A DNA stretch of 64,000 nucleotides. It comes from Actinokineospora globicatena. Its GTDB lineage: Bacteria > Actinomycetota > Actinomycetes > Mycobacteriales > Pseudonocardiaceae. Below the pieces are notes generated by a model, which was not told where the DNA came from, did no database searches, and saw only the letters and a list, made by a program, of their open reading frames with translations. Shown here one piece after another: positions 18,465-30,644 of this stretch. Both the position numbers and the translations under genes were made by a program. The first letter of the stretch is position 1. Each line of letters begins with the position of its first letter. The stretch spans positions 372,001 to 436,000 of the forward strand of contig NZ_JAMTCR010000004.1 of assembly GCF_024171945.1 (NCBI RefSeq), read 5' to 3'.

Positions 18465-19472
18465 ATGACCGCGGACACGATCGACCTGACCCCCTACGGC
18501 GGGGTGGAGGCGGACGCCGCGTGGCGGGACGAGGTGCGCGAGCTCGCACGGTCGCGGGACGCGGTGCTGCTGGCGCACAACTACCAGCTGCCCGAGATCC
18601 AGGACATCGCCGACCACACCGGTGACTCGCTGGCGCTGAGCCGCATCGCCGCCTCCAGCTCGGCGTCGACCATCATCTTCTGCGGCGTGCACTTCATGGC
18701 CGAGACCGCGAAGATCCTCAGCCCCGAGAAGACCGTGCTGATCCCCGACGAGCGCGCGGGCTGCTCGCTCGCCGACTCGATCACCGGCGCCGAGCTGCGC
18801 GCGTGGAAGGCCGAGCACCCCGGTGCCGTCGTGGTGTCCTACGTGAACACCACCGCCGAGGTGAAGGCCGAGACCGACATCTGCTGCACCTCGTCCAACG
18901 CCGTCGACGTGGTGCGCTCGATCCCGGCCGACCGCGAGGTGCTGTTCCTGCCCGACCAGTTCCTCGGCGCGCACGTCAAGCGCGAGACCGGCCGGGAGAA
19001 CATGCACATCTGGGCCGGGGAGTGCCACGTGCACGCGGGCATCAACGGCCCGGAGCTCGCCGAGCGCGCCGCGGCCAACCCGGAGGCGGACCTGTTCATC
19101 CACCCCGAGTGCGGGTGCGCCACCTCGGCGCTCTACCTCGCCGGTGAGGGCATCGTCGCCCCGGAGCGGGTCAAGATCCTCTCCACCGGCGACATGGTGA
19201 CCCAGGCGCGGGCGACCAAGGCCAAGTCGGTGCTGGTGGCCACCGAGATCGGCATGATCCACCAGCTGCGCAAGGCCGCGCCGGACATCGAGTTCGCCGC
19301 CGTCAACGACCGCGCCTCGTGCCGGTACATGAAGATGATCACCCCGGCGGCGCTGCTGCGCTCGCTGCGGGAGAACCGCGACGAGGTGCACGTCGACCCG
19401 GCCACCGCGGCCAGGGCCCGCGGCGCCGTGCAGCGGATGATCGAGATCGGCCAGCCCGGCGGTGGGGAATGA
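18465..19472 (+). CDS. nadA: Quinolinate synthase A
   Basis: NadA condenses iminoaspartate with dihydroxyacetone phosphate to quinolinate, using a [4Fe-4S] cluster. The 335-aa protein shows [71 protein letters not shown], and [13 protein letters not shown] near the C-terminus. Several conserved cysteines are present for the cluster. AGGAGG lies at a normal distance before ATG. It overlaps nadB by ATGA and is probably repressed by NrtR. Confidence 0.95.
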   Translation: MTADTIDLTPYGGVEADAAWRDEVRELARSRDAVLLAHNYQLPEIQDIADHTGDSLALSRIAASSSASTIIFCGVHFMAETAKILSPEKTVLIPDERAGCSLADSITGAELRAWKAEHPGAVVVSYVNTTAEVKAETDICCTSSNAVDVVRSIPADREVLFLPDQFLGAHVKRETGRENMHIWAGECHVHAGINGPELAERAAANPEADLFIHPECGCATSALYLAGEGIVAPERVKILSTGDMVTQARATKAKSVLVATEIGMIHQLRKAAPDIEFAAVNDRASCRYMKMITPAALLRSLRENRDEVHVDPATAARARGAVQRMIEIGQPGGGE

Positions 19473-21091
19473 GCCCCTGCTGGGAGGCCCGCGCCGACCT
19501 GCTCGTGGTCGGCACGGGGGTGGCCGGGTTGACCGCCGCCCTGCGCGCGCAGTCGCTGGGGCTGCGGGTGCTGGTGGTCACCAAGGCCGCCGCTGAGGAC
19601 GGCAACACGCGGTGGGCGCAGGGCGGCGTCGCCGTGGTGCTGCCCGGTGAGCACGACGAGGGCGACACGGTCGAGCGGCACGTGGCCGACACGCTCGTGG
19701 CCGGTGCCGGGCTGTGCGACGAGCACGCGGTGCGCGAGATCGTCTTCGGCGGTCCGGCGGCGGTGACCAAGCTGATGGAGCTGGGGGCGACGTTCGACTC
19801 GGCGGCCGATGGTCGGCTGGCGCGGACCCGCGAGGGCGGGCACAGCGCGTTCCGGGTGGTGCACGCGGGCGGCGACGCAACGGGTGCGGAAGTCGAGCGC
19901 GCGTTGCTCTCGGCCGCTCGTGATGGCCGGATCCCGGTGCTGGAGAACCACGTTGCGGTGCAGGCGTTGAAAACGCCGTCCGGTGCGGTCGCGGGCTTGC
20001 ACGTGCTCGATGGTGCAGGCGTGCCTGGTGTGTTGACGGCGTCGGCAGTGCTGTTGGCAACAGGCGGGCTTGGGCAGCTCTACCAGGCGACGTCGAACCC
20101 CGAGGTCGCAACGGGGGACGGGCTCGCGCTCGCGTTGCGCGCGGGGGCGCCGGTCGCGGACGTCGAGTTCGTGCAGTTCCACCCGACGGTGCTCTACACC
20201 GGTCAGGGCGCTCGGGGGCGGTGCCCGCTGGTGACCGAGGCGGTGCGCGGCGAGGGCGCGGTGCTCGTCGACGCGACGGGGGCCCGGGTCATGGCGGGGG
20301 TGCACCCGCTGGCCGACCTGGCCCCGCGCGACGTCGTGGCCGCCGCGATCACCCGGCACATGGCGCTGGAGCGCGGCGGGATCGACGACCACGTGTTCCT
20401 GGACGCGACCCACCTGAACGCCGCGACGTTCCGCACCCGGTTCCCGACGGTCTACGCGGCGTGCGCGTCGGCTGGCGTGGATCCGTCTGTGCGACCGATC
20501 CCGGTGGCGCCCGCCGCGCACTTCGCCTGCGGCGGCGTGGTGTCCGATGTGGATGGTCGGACGCCGGTAGTCGGCCTGTACGCGGCCGGGGAGGTCGCCA
20601 GCAACGGCCTGCACGGGGCGAACCGGCTGGCGTCGAACAGCCTGTTGGAGGGTCTGGTCGTGGGGGCCAGGGCCGCGGAGGCGGTGGCCGCTGACCTGGC
20701 GTCCGGCCGGTTGGCCGATCCGCGCTCGGCCGTCGTGGGCGCGCTGCCGGTGGCGCCGGTGGCCGACCGGGACTCGTTGCAGCGGGTGATGAGCCGCTAC
20801 GCCGCCATCGGCCGTGACGCCGAGGGTCTGGCCGTGGTCGGGTCGGTGCTCGATGTGTCCACTGTGGACCGGGTGTTGGCCTCGCGGGTGCTGGTGGAGG
20901 ACGCGGCGCTCACCCTGGTCGGGCGGGCGTTGATCGCCTCGGCGTCGCAACGTCGCGAATCGCGCGGATGCCATGTGCGGACAGACTTCCCGGAGCGCAA
21001 CGATGCTTGGCGGCGGAGCCAGTTGGTGCGGCTGACGCCGTCCGGCCAGCCGGTGCTGGGGACCGTGACCGCGTTGCGAGGTGCGGCGTGA
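19469..21091 (+). CDS. nadB: L-aspartate oxidase
   Basis: NadB oxidises L-aspartate to iminoaspartate for NadA. The 540-aa flavoprotein has the FAD-binding [11 protein letters not shown] at about residues 12-22, [12 protein letters not shown], the substrate-site HPTVLY, and the C-terminal [21 protein letters not shown] typical of the fumarate reductase / NadB family. Its start overlaps the nadA stop (ATGA), and the longer open frame upstream is only a shadow of nadA. It overlaps nadC by GTGA. Confidence 0.95.
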   Translation: MSPCWEARADLLVVGTGVAGLTAALRAQSLGLRVLVVTKAAAEDGNTRWAQGGVAVVLPGEHDEGDTVERHVADTLVAGAGLCDEHAVREIVFGGPAAVTKLMELGATFDSAADGRLARTREGGHSAFRVVHAGGDATGAEVERALLSAARDGRIPVLENHVAVQALKTPSGAVAGLHVLDGAGVPGVLTASAVLLATGGLGQLYQATSNPEVATGDGLALALRAGAPVADVEFVQFHPTVLYTGQGARGRCPLVTEAVRGEGAVLVDATGARVMAGVHPLADLAPRDVVAAAITRHMALERGGIDDHVFLDATHLNAATFRTRFPTVYAACASAGVDPSVRPIPVAPAAHFACGGVVSDVDGRTPVVGLYAAGEVASNGLHGANRLASNSLLEGLVVGARAAEAVAADLASGRLADPRSAVVGALPVAPVADRDSLQRVMSRYAAIGRDAEGLAVVGSVLDVSTVDRVLASRVLVEDAALTLVGRALIASASQRRESRGCHVRTDFPERNDAWRRSQLVRLTPSGQPVLGTVTALRGAA

Positions 21092-21930
21092 TCGACCAGA
21101 ACGACCTGGCGCGCGCGGTCACGACGGCGCTGGAAGAGGACCTGCGGTACGGGCCGGACGCGACCACGGAGGCCACTGTCCCGGCGTCCGCGGTGGCCTT
21201 GGCGGAGTTCACGCCGCGCCGCCCGGGTGTGGTGGCGGGTGTGTCGGTGGCGCTCGAGGTGCTGCGGCGGGTCGTGCCGGACCTGGTGGTCGAGTCCTGT
21301 GTGGAGGATGGGTCGGCTGTCGTGCCGGGCAGGCCGGTCCTGGTGGTGCGCGGCAACGTCCGGGCGCTGCTGACCGCCGAGCGCACCGCGTTGAACTTCC
21401 TGTGCCACCTGTCCGGCATCGCCACCACGACCGCCGCGTGGGTGTCCGCCGTTGCCGACACCGGCGCCCAGGTCCGGGACTCGCGCAAGACCCTCCCCGG
21501 CCTGCGCCTGCTGGAGAAGTACGCGGTCCGCTGCGGCGGCGGCGTCAACCACCGCCTGGGCCTCGGCGACGCGATCCTCATCAAGGACAACCACGTCGTC
21601 GCCGCGGGCTCGGTCACCGCCGCCCTCCGCGCCGCCCGCGCACATGCCCCCCACCTGTCGGTCGAGGTCGAGGTCGACACCCTCGACCAACTCGACGAGG
21701 CCCTAGCCGAGAACGCCGAACTGGTCCTCCTGGACAACTTCACCGTCCCCGACTGCGCCGAAGCCGTCCGCAGAACCGTCGACACCCCCACCCACCTAGA
21801 AGCCTCCGGCGGCCTAACCCTGGAAACCGCCCCCTCCTACGCCGCCACCGGCGTCGACTACCTGGCCGTAGGAGCCCTGACCCACTCCTCCCCGGCTCTG
21901 GACCTGGGCATGGACCTCCACGCCCGATAG
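21088..21930 (+). CDS. nadC: Nicotinate-nucleotide pyrophosphorylase (quinolinate PRTase)
   Basis: NadC converts quinolinate and PRPP to nicotinate mononucleotide. The 280-aa protein has EEDLRYGPDATTEATVP, TAERTALNFLCHLSGIATTT, the substrate-binding RDSRKTLPGLRLLEKYAVRCGGGVNHR, LIKDNHVVAAGSV, and VEVEVDTLDQL. GTG 21088 overlaps the nadB stop. From about 21690 the codons turn C-rich with several CTA leucines. It is the last gene of the nad operon; a nested hairpin follows. Confidence 0.95.
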   Translation: MIDQNDLARAVTTALEEDLRYGPDATTEATVPASAVALAEFTPRRPGVVAGVSVALEVLRRVVPDLVVESCVEDGSAVVPGRPVLVVRGNVRALLTAERTALNFLCHLSGIATTTAAWVSAVADTGAQVRDSRKTLPGLRLLEKYAVRCGGGVNHRLGLGDAILIKDNHVVAAGSVTAALRAARAHAPHLSVEVEVDTLDQLDEALAENAELVLLDNFTVPDCAEAVRRTVDTPTHLEASGGLTLETAPSYAATGVDYLAVGALTHSSPALDLGMDLHAR

Positions 21931-22231
21931 GTATTCCGCGGTGCGGCGGAAAGGCTGATCGCGGGGGTGGTCGCTCAATCGAGTGGACTCGTGTCGAATC
22001 GAGTCCGCTGATGAGGGTGATCACCCCCGCGTTGCCTACCATTCGGCCCCAGCGTTCCGCCACGTTCGGCAATCCGAGCCCTGCTCGTATTCCTCCCCGG
22101 CGCGGAATGCGTCAGCTCCGGGCTCGAGGTCGGCTGTTTGGGTGAATCTGGATGAACGTCGTAACCCTTGATCGTGCACCGTACGACCATGCGGGTGGTC
22201 GGGTCTCGCCGAGTCGAGGGTGCGCGCAGCG
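21931..22231. other. Gap after nadC with nested inverted repeats
   Basis: No gene seen. It holds GCGGGGGTG (21961-21969) / CACCCCCGC (22022-22030). Inside lie GGACTCG (21985-21991) / CGAGTCC (22000-22006) and a direct repeat of AATCGAGT. The rest shows no clear structure; the promoter of the next gene must lie here but I cannot place it. Confidence 0.5.
21961..22030 (+). terminator. Nested hairpin, probable nad operon terminator
   Basis: Outer arms of 9 bp (GCGGGGGTG / CACCCCCGC) enclose a second hairpin with 7-bp arms (GGACTCG / CGAGTCC), 30 bases after nadC. Confidence 0.45.
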
Positions 22232-23932
22232 ATGCATGATTTTGTTCCGGAACCGCCGAAGCCGAGGGTCCGGCGGTGGGTCGGGAAGCTGTGGGCGGCA
22301 CTCAATTGCGTGCTCGTTCTCGTCGTGTGCCTGCTGCCCCAACTGGTCGACAGGTACGGGACGGTCTACCGGTTCGAGTGGATCGCGCTGGTCGCCCTGG
22401 TCAGCGTCCTGTACTACTTCCGCGTCTTGCACGCCGCGCCGTTCACCGTGAAGCCAGACGCGTTCACCCGGCACGAGGTGCCGCCGATCAGGGCACGGCA
22501 GTTGCAACACCGCGCGGGCTCGGCGAACAACATCATCAGCGATGTCGAGGCGCAGACCTTCGCGTTGGCGATCCTCGATCCCGGTGCGCTGCAGCAGCGC
22601 GTCGTCGACGAGTACACGCCCGATCGCCGTTGTCTGACGCAGAGCGTGTCGGTGGAACTGCAACTGCCCGCGGAGATGGTCGACGGCGCCGAGCGCCGGT
22701 ACCTGGTTCCCGCGTTCCTGCAGGACAAGGGGGTGATGCTCGACGACCTGCGAATCACCCTCGCGGAGGGCACTCCGCTGTACTCCCATTCCTACCGGGA
22801 GCAGCTCGTCATCGTGGCGTGCGTGCTGCGCAAACTCCTGATCGCGGCCTACCGGCGGGACGAGTGCGCCAAGACCCACCTTCCGAAGGCCGCCAGGGAC
22901 GCCGAGGAGAAGGCGCTGCACGTGATCGCCATGCGCAGGCGCGCGCGGGGTACGCCGATCGATGTCAGCGCGGTGGACGACCTGCTCGCGTTGTCCGCGC
23001 CCAACCAGGACGCGCTGAAGAACGCCCACCAGTTCGCCGCGTTGATGGGGCAGCGCTACGCGGTGGTGATTTCCCTGCCGTTCGACAAGACCGGTCGCGT
23101 CCAATACCGGTACAGCCGCATCGTGATTCCCAACTTCCGGATGACCGGGCCGAACCGGCGGCGGGGGTGGTCGGTTCTCGGACTGCTGCGGCTGGCCCTG
23201 GGGGCGCGGCCGGTGAGCATCACCGTCGACATCTCGAACGCGACCAGTTGCCAGTCCTACCACCTGCACCTGCACGGCCCTGAGGGCCTCTACCTGGCGC
23301 GTCAGGTCCCGTCCATCCCGCCCCGCCTGCGGACCGCGACCGCGGAAGCGGCGCCCACCCCCGCGTACCTCCGTTTTCGTAGTAGGCATGGCCAATCGCA
23401 CGCACACTTCTACGCGCGGTACATGCCGCCGCTGCAGCACGGCGACCAATCACCGCGCATCCGCTTCGATTACCTGGAAGTGCCGCCCGGTTCGGTGTTC
23501 CGAGCGTTCGTCACCGCCCTGGCCTGCTCGGTGATCGTTTTCGTCGTCGCCCACATCAGTTCGTTCGCGCAGAACCCGGACAGCGACGCCCCCGCGTACC
23601 TCCTGGCATTCCCCGCCTTGGCCGCCACCTGGCTCGGGTTCAGCTCACCGACCCAGCGCATTTTCGAAGGGACCCTGTCGGCCCGGCTCTGCCTGCTGAT
23701 CACCGTCGTCGTCTCGATAGCCGCGTCGGTCTCGTACATGCTGCACCAGGCGAAGAACGACCCGAACGCGTGGAGCACACTGCCCGACGGTCTCAGTTTC
23801 CTGGGGATCCACGAAAGGCTGTGGGCCGTGATCTTCGCGGCCAGCCTGATCAACGTGATGGTCATCGGCGGCCGGTGTGTGGTCGATATCTGGCAGTTCG
23901 GTGTGCTGACCACCAAACAAACCGAATTCTGA
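22232..23932 (+). CDS. Large membrane protein, unknown function
   Basis: Not recognised. The 566-aa product has two hydrophobic segments near the N-terminus (about residues 22-42 and 50-65). A soluble, Arg/His-rich central region of some 350 residues follows (with EQLVIVACVLRKLLIAAYRRDE, LMGQRYAVVISLPFD, SYHLHLHGPEGLYL). At least four hydrophobic segments lie in the last 150 residues (VFRAFVTALACSVIVFVVAH, YLLAFPALAATWLGF, RLCLLITVVVSIAASVSYML, WAVIFAASLINVMVIGG). GAGGG precedes ATG 22232; GTG 22220 is an alternative. The topology suggests a membrane-anchored cytoplasmic module. It stands alone apart from the small gene downstream. Confidence 0.65.
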   Translation: MHDFVPEPPKPRVRRWVGKLWAALNCVLVLVVCLLPQLVDRYGTVYRFEWIALVALVSVLYYFRVLHAAPFTVKPDAFTRHEVPPIRARQLQHRAGSANNIISDVEAQTFALAILDPGALQQRVVDEYTPDRRCLTQSVSVELQLPAEMVDGAERRYLVPAFLQDKGVMLDDLRITLAEGTPLYSHSYREQLVIVACVLRKLLIAAYRRDECAKTHLPKAARDAEEKALHVIAMRRRARGTPIDVSAVDDLLALSAPNQDALKNAHQFAALMGQRYAVVISLPFDKTGRVQYRYSRIVIPNFRMTGPNRRRGWSVLGLLRLALGARPVSITVDISNATSCQSYHLHLHGPEGLYLARQVPSIPPRLRTATAEAAPTPAYLRFRSRHGQSHAHFYARYMPPLQHGDQSPRIRFDYLEVPPGSVFRAFVTALACSVIVFVVAHISSFAQNPDSDAPAYLLAFPALAATWLGFSSPTQRIFEGTLSARLCLLITVVVSIAASVSYMLHQAKNDPNAWSTLPDGLSFLGIHERLWAVIFAASLINVMVIGGRCVVDIWQFGVLTTKQTEF

Positions 23933-23952
23933 CTTTTGATTGACTGCCTTGT

Positions 23953-23958
23953 TATACT
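23953..23958 (+). promoter_or_regulatory. -10 box TATACT
   Basis: TATACT just after the preceding stop codon, 29 bases before ATG 23987. TGACTT (23930-23935), 17 bases upstream, may be the -35. Confidence 0.45.
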
Positions 23959-23986
23959 GGGAACACGACGTTCGGAGGAACTGGCG

Positions 23987-24238
23987 ATGGGACGCAAGAC
24001 TTCGAGGTCCGCCGAGGCGGGAGAGATCGGGAGCGGGTTCACCGCGGATTCCATTCTCCAGGTCGGTCGCCGAGTCCTGGGTGTCCTTGATTTCCTCGGC
24101 CCGCGCGACACCGATGCCCGGCCGGGGTACTTCGTCAGCGCGCCGAACATGGTGTCCTACGCCAACAGCATCCCGCGCGATCGCATGATCAAGGCTCTGC
24201 AGAACATCAAACCCACCGAGGTGGTCGAGACCGACTGA
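23987..24238 (+). CDS. Small hypothetical protein
   Basis: Not recognised. The 83-aa protein begins MGRKTSRSAEAGEIGSGFTADSI; the middle (ILQVGRRVLGVLDFLGPRDTD) could form one amphipathic helix, and the end is PRDRMIKALQNIKPTEVVETD. There is no clear signal peptide or membrane span. GGAGGAA (23974-23980) sits six bases before ATG 23987 and decides the start. It has its own TATACT promoter but follows the membrane-protein gene by 54 bases, so the two may work together. Confidence 0.55.
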   Translation: MGRKTSRSAEAGEIGSGFTADSILQVGRRVLGVLDFLGPRDTDARPGYFVSAPNMVSYANSIPRDRMIKALQNIKPTEVVETD

Positions 24239-24675
24239 CTCATCCCCGGCGGGCTCCCGAGGGGTTCCCCACCCAGGGATGCCCGCGCCCGTCCGCGAGT
24301 CAGTGGTCCCGCTACTCAGCCAGCTCGGTTCCCCGCACTGTCCCTTGCCTCGATGCAGCCCTGCAACGCACCCGGCACGCCTACCGACGACACCCCCCCG
24401 CGCGGTTTCCGGAGGCCATCCACCCCCCTTCCCGCACCGCAACCACACCCCCCACCCGCGCCCGCCACACACACCACCCCCGGCTCGCGCGCCCGCGCGC
24501 GACCACCCCCCGCCCGGCCCCCACCCTCTCCGGGGGGCGTCCCCAGTGCCAGTCTACCGGGGGTGGGGGTCGGCGCGAAGGGTCGCGGTGGCCTGTGGAC
24601 AACTTGACCCGTTGTGGATGGCGCGACCTGGGGACAGAGCAGGGTGTGGCCGGGATTTTACCTGGTCAGGGGATG
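24239..24675. other. 437-base gap, C-rich on the plus strand
   Basis: No gene seen. From about 24390 to 24540 the plus strand is a run of C-tracts (G-tracts on the minus strand, possible G-quadruplexes). The right part holds a DnaA-box / TAGACT module pointing left. The gap lies between convergent genes. Confidence 0.55.
24487..24602 (-). repeat. DnaA-box / TAGACT intergenic module with G-rich tail
   Basis: On the minus strand: TTGTCCACAG (24593-24602), 36 bases, TAGACT (24551-24556). About 60 bases then follow that closely match 63371-63435: a C6 run, GGAGAGGGTGGGGGCCGGGC and CGCGCGCG. C5-6 can pair with G5 in a hairpin. Confidence 0.65.
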
Positions 24676-25455
24676 TTAGAGGCGGCGGTTGGCCAGGACC
24701 GGGATGGCGGCGCGGACGGTGTCGGACTCCGCTGGGTCGACGTCCACCAAGATCACTCCGGGCGCGCCGGCGAGTTGTTCCACCACCTCGCCGCGGGGGG
24801 TTGCCACGGTGCTGTAGCCGATGCCGAGCGGGGTGTTGCCCTCCAGCGGTCCGGGGTCGGCCTGGCCTGCGGCGAGGACCCACGAGGTCGAGTCCAGCGC
24901 CCGTGCCCGCACGAGCAGGTCCCACTGCTCCTGCTTGCCCGGCCCCGCCCCCCACGACGCGCCCAAGAGGATCACCGACGCGCCCTTGTCCGCCAGGGCG
25001 CGGAACAGTTCCGGGAAGCGCACGTCGTAGCAGGTGGCGAGGCCGAAGGTGACGCCGTCGTGGTCGAAGGTGACCACCTCCGTGCCGGGGGCCACGGTGC
25101 GCGACTCCTGGAAGCCGAAGGCGTCGAACAGGTGGATCTTGTCGTAGCCCAGGTGGTGGCCCTGCCCGGTCACCAGCAGCGTGTTGAGCACGCGCCCGTC
25201 CGGTGACGGTGTGAACATGCCCGCCACGACCACCACACCCGCCTCGTCGGCGATCTGGCGGACCGCGGTGGCCCACGGGCCGTCCAGCGGCTCGGCGACC
25301 GGGCCGAGCGGGACGGCGAAGTTGGCCATCGTGGCCTCGGGGAACAGCACGACCCGCGCGCCGTCGGCGGCCGCCGAGGCGACCTGGGCGCGCACCTGCG
25401 TGAGGTTGGCCGCCGGGTCCGGGGTGGAGCTGATCTGGCACAGCGCTACGCGCAC
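24676..25455 (-). CDS. Carbon-nitrogen hydrolase (nitrilase superfamily)
   Basis: The 259-aa enzyme has the nitrilase catalytic triad: Glu in VLFPEATMANF, Lys in GYDKIHLFDAFGF, and Cys in LATCYDVRFPEL. The overall pattern resembles the Nit2/omega-amidase or deaminated-glutathione amidase branch, but the substrate is not certain. The GTG start at 25455 follows a GGGAGA ribosome site. It is divergent from the solute-binding lipoprotein gene, with only about 36 bases between starts. Confidence 0.9.
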   Translation of the reverse strand: MRVALCQISSTPDPAANLTQVRAQVASAAADGARVVLFPEATMANFAVPLGPVAEPLDGPWATAVRQIADEAGVVVVAGMFTPSPDGRVLNTLLVTGQGHHLGYDKIHLFDAFGFQESRTVAPGTEVVTFDHDGVTFGLATCYDVRFPELFRALADKGASVILLGASWGAGPGKQEQWDLLVRARALDSTSWVLAAGQADPGPLEGNTPLGIGYSTVATPRGEVVEQLAGAPGVILVDVDPAESDTVRAAIPVLANRRL

Positions 25456-25477
25456 GGGGGTCTCCCTGGTGGTGGAC

Positions 25478-25483
25478 TAGTGT
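25478..25483 (+). promoter_or_regulatory. -10 hexamer TAGTGT
   Basis: TAGTGT eight bases before GTG 25492; probable leaderless promoter of the solute-binding protein gene. Confidence 0.4.
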
Positions 25484-25491
25484 CGGCGTCT

Positions 25492-26985
25492 GTGCCGATC
25501 CTGCCGCGCCGACCGGTTCTCGTCATCGTCTTGGGGGTCCTCGGGTGCGTGACGCTCGCCTGCACCCCGGATCCGGCGCCGCCCGCCTCGGGTGACCCGG
25601 CGGGCACGTCCATGGTCATCGGGGTCGCCGACGAGCCGGGGTCGCTCGACCCGCTGGACGGGTACGCGCCGCTCGGGGCGGCCAAGATCTTCGACGGCCT
25701 CGTCGAGCACCAGCCCAGCGGCGTGCTGCGGCCCGCGTTGGCCAGCGCCCTGCCCGAGCCGAGCGCGGACGGCCGTTCGTGGACGGCCCAGTTGCGCGAG
25801 GACGTGTCGTTCACCAACGGTGGCGCGCTCGACGCGGCCGCCGTGACCGCCGCGTACCGCCGAGTGCTGGAGCCGGAGGCCGCTCTACGCGACCGGTTCT
25901 GGATGCTCGACAAGGTCACCGTCGTCGATCAGCGCACTGTGCGGTTCGACCTCCGTCAGCCCTATGCGCGCTTCCTTGACCTGCTCGTGCTCGGTATCCC
26001 TGCCCAGGCCAGCACGCCCGTTAAGCCCATCGGCACGGGGCCGTACCAGCTCGTCGATTGGCTGCCGGGTCAGCGGATGACGCTAACCGCCAACAAGGCC
26101 TACTACGGCGGTAGGCCAGCGGTCACGAACGTAACCATCGAGTTCATCCCGGACGACCAGGATCGCGCTAAGAGGATGCGCGAGGGCAAGCTCGACGGGA
26201 CAGAGCTACCTCCCCGGTTGGTGCAAGAGTTCAGCAAGGCCGACGGGCTTAACGTCGTCGAGCAGCGCACTACGGATGTGCGCGCTGTCGCGTTCGCAGA
26301 TCAGGGAGTTACCGCTGACCCTGCCGTGCGGCTCGCGCTCAACCTCGCGGTGGACCGGCAGAACGTCGTCAACGACGCGCTTGCTGGCCAGGGTGTGCCG
26401 TTGTCGCTACCTGTGCCGCCGGTGCTCGCGGAGTTCGTCGAGCCGGGCGCGCACATCGACTACGACCTCGGGCGGGCCAAGTCCGTTCTAGACGCTGCCG
26501 GGTGGGTACCGGGTTCGGATGGGATCCGCGTGCGGGCAGGTGAGCGTGCCGAGTTCACCCTGGCCTACCCGCCAACCGACGTGGTCGACGGTGACCTGGC
26601 TACCGCGTTCACCCAGGCCGCGGCCAAGGTCGGCATCAAGGTCACCCCTGACTCGACAGCCAAGTCCCCACCCTGGATGACCTCTTACGGCGACCCGTTC
26701 ACGCTCGACTTGGCCCTCTACCCGCTCTTGCACCCGGCGGGCGGCGAAGCCTCTTCCGCGCTCGACGCCGCGCGCACGACGACAGATCCAGCGCAACGGG
26801 CCGTCGCCTTCCGTGCGCTCCAACGCGCCTACGCCACCACGCCGTCCATGGTCGTGTTGGCCGTACCGACCCACAGCTACGTCCTACGAGACAACTGGAC
26901 CGGCTACACACCGGTGGTCGACTCCACCGGTACCGACCACACCTGGGGGCCTTGGTGGAACCTGCAAGCGTGGACACCCAACTGA
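25492..26985 (+). CDS. ABC-type solute-binding lipoprotein, family 5 (peptide/nickel type)
   Basis: The 497-aa protein has a lipoprotein signal ending in LGCVTLAC (cysteine about residue 23) and then the SBP_bac_5 fold: GVADEPGSLDPLDGY, IFDGLVEHQPSG, LREDVSFTNGGALDAAAV, and IGTGPYQLVDWLPGQRMTL. It would bind oligopeptides or similar solutes outside the membrane. No permease or ATPase genes are adjacent, so its transporter partner is elsewhere or absent. GTG 25492 is chosen over GTG 25480 because of the TAGTGT hexamer. From about 25925 codon use becomes less G/C-ended. Confidence 0.88.
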   Translation: MPILPRRPVLVIVLGVLGCVTLACTPDPAPPASGDPAGTSMVIGVADEPGSLDPLDGYAPLGAAKIFDGLVEHQPSGVLRPALASALPEPSADGRSWTAQLREDVSFTNGGALDAAAVTAAYRRVLEPEAALRDRFWMLDKVTVVDQRTVRFDLRQPYARFLDLLVLGIPAQASTPVKPIGTGPYQLVDWLPGQRMTLTANKAYYGGRPAVTNVTIEFIPDDQDRAKRMREGKLDGTELPPRLVQEFSKADGLNVVEQRTTDVRAVAFADQGVTADPAVRLALNLAVDRQNVVNDALAGQGVPLSLPVPPVLAEFVEPGAHIDYDLGRAKSVLDAAGWVPGSDGIRVRAGERAEFTLAYPPTDVVDGDLATAFTQAAAKVGIKVTPDSTAKSPPWMTSYGDPFTLDLALYPLLHPAGGEASSALDAARTTTDPAQRAVAFRALQRAYATTPSMVVLAVPTHSYVLRDNWTGYTPVVDSTGTDHTWGPWWNLQAWTPN

Positions 26986-28151
26986 TCCCGGCAGAGCTAG
27001 CGCAACAGGACACCCCTGGCGCGGCCAGTCAGATCTTCCTCGACAGCGCGGGGTCGTCCCTACCTCCGAGTTCCGTGCTCGACGAGGTCATCAACCACCT
27101 GCGCCGTGAAGCCGAAGTCGGGGGCTACCGCGCGTTCGGTGAGCGGCTCGATGACATGGAGGCGGGCTACGGGCTCGCGGCGGAGTTCTTCGGGTGTAGC
27201 CCGGACGAGGTGGCCTTCACAGACAGCGCTACCCGCTCCTGGCTGTCCATCCTCGACGCCGTCCCGTTGGGGCAAGGGGACCGGATCCTCACCACCGAGG
27301 TCGAGTACGGCGGCAACGCCATCGCCTTCTTGAACCTTGCCCAGCAGGTAGGGGCAACGGTGGAGGTAGTGCCATCAGGTGCCGACGGCCTGATCGACCT
27401 CGAAGCCCTACGCGACACCTTGGACGAGCGGGTCAAGCTGCTCTCCCTGGTGCACGTGCCCACCAACGGCGGCGTGGTCAGCCCGGTCGCGGGAGCCGCC
27501 GCCATCGCGCGTGAAGCGGGCGCTCTAGTCCTGCTCGACGCCTGCCAGTCGATCGGCCAGCTGCCGGTCACGCTCGAAGGCACCGGCGCCGACATCATCA
27601 CCGGTACCGGCCGCAAGTGGCTGCGCGGCCCGCGCGGCACCGGCCTCCTCGCCCTCCGCCGCGACGCTCTCGACCGCCTACGACCCCGCCTGGTCGACCT
27701 CGCGGGCGCGACCTGGACCGGCCGCGACGAGATCTCCCTGCGCGACGACGCCCGCGTGTTCGAGCTGTGGGAGTACAGCGTCGCCGACCGGCTCGGCCTG
27801 CTCGTCGCCCTCCGCTACGCGCTAGACCTAGGCCTGGACCGCGTAGCCGCTAGCGTCACCGACAGGGCTAACCGCCTCCGGGCGGGCCTAGAGCCGTTGC
27901 CCAGGGTTACCGTGCGCGACCTAGGCGAACAGCCCAGCGGCATCGTCAGCTTCACCGTCGACGGTATGGCCGCCGACGACGTCAAGACAGCTCTAGCCGA
28001 CCGCGACATCACCGTCACCGTCAGCAGGGTTACCTCTACCCGCCACGACATGACCCGACGTGGCCTTGAGCAGGTAGTTCGGGCATCTCCGCACTACTTC
28101 GTCGCCGACGGTCAGATCGACCGGGCGGTCGACGCGGTCGCACGGCTGTGA
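26952..28151 (+). CDS. Class V PLP-dependent aminotransferase / lyase
   Basis: The 399-aa enzyme has the NifS-like fold: [29 protein letters not shown], the PLP aspartate in [14 protein letters not shown], and the lysine in [17 protein letters not shown] (about residue 220). It could be a cysteine desulfurase-like or hercynylcysteine-lyase-like enzyme, but no egt genes are near and I make no such call. The start at GTG 26952 overlaps the preceding gene by 34 bases; GTG 26970 is an alternative. Codon use is atypical, with many CTA leucines and A/T third positions. Confidence 0.85.
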   Translation: MVEPASVDTQLIPAELAQQDTPGAASQIFLDSAGSSLPPSSVLDEVINHLRREAEVGGYRAFGERLDDMEAGYGLAAEFFGCSPDEVAFTDSATRSWLSILDAVPLGQGDRILTTEVEYGGNAIAFLNLAQQVGATVEVVPSGADGLIDLEALRDTLDERVKLLSLVHVPTNGGVVSPVAGAAAIAREAGALVLLDACQSIGQLPVTLEGTGADIITGTGRKWLRGPRGTGLLALRRDALDRLRPRLVDLAGATWTGRDEISLRDDARVFELWEYSVADRLGLLVALRYALDLGLDRVAASVTDRANRLRAGLEPLPRVTVRDLGEQPSGIVSFTVDGMAADDVKTALADRDITVTVSRVTSTRHDMTRRGLEQVVRASPHYFVADGQIDRAVDAVARL

Positions 28152-28190
28152 CCTGCGGTACCGGGCGCGGACGAGCATAACGCGAGCGCA

Positions 28191-30643
<2,453 letters not shown>

Positions 30644-30644
<1 letters not shown>

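Noticed and set aside
24487-24556. Possible 6C small RNA (C6 run in a hairpin)
   Set aside because: 6C RNAs have two hairpins with C6 in the loops; here there is a single C6 run and it pairs with G5 in the stem. Kept only as part of the repeat family.
26952-28151. Hercynylcysteine lyase (EgtE) of ergothioneine synthesis
   Set aside because: Only the general class V fold is visible and no egtA-D gene is near, so a general call was kept.
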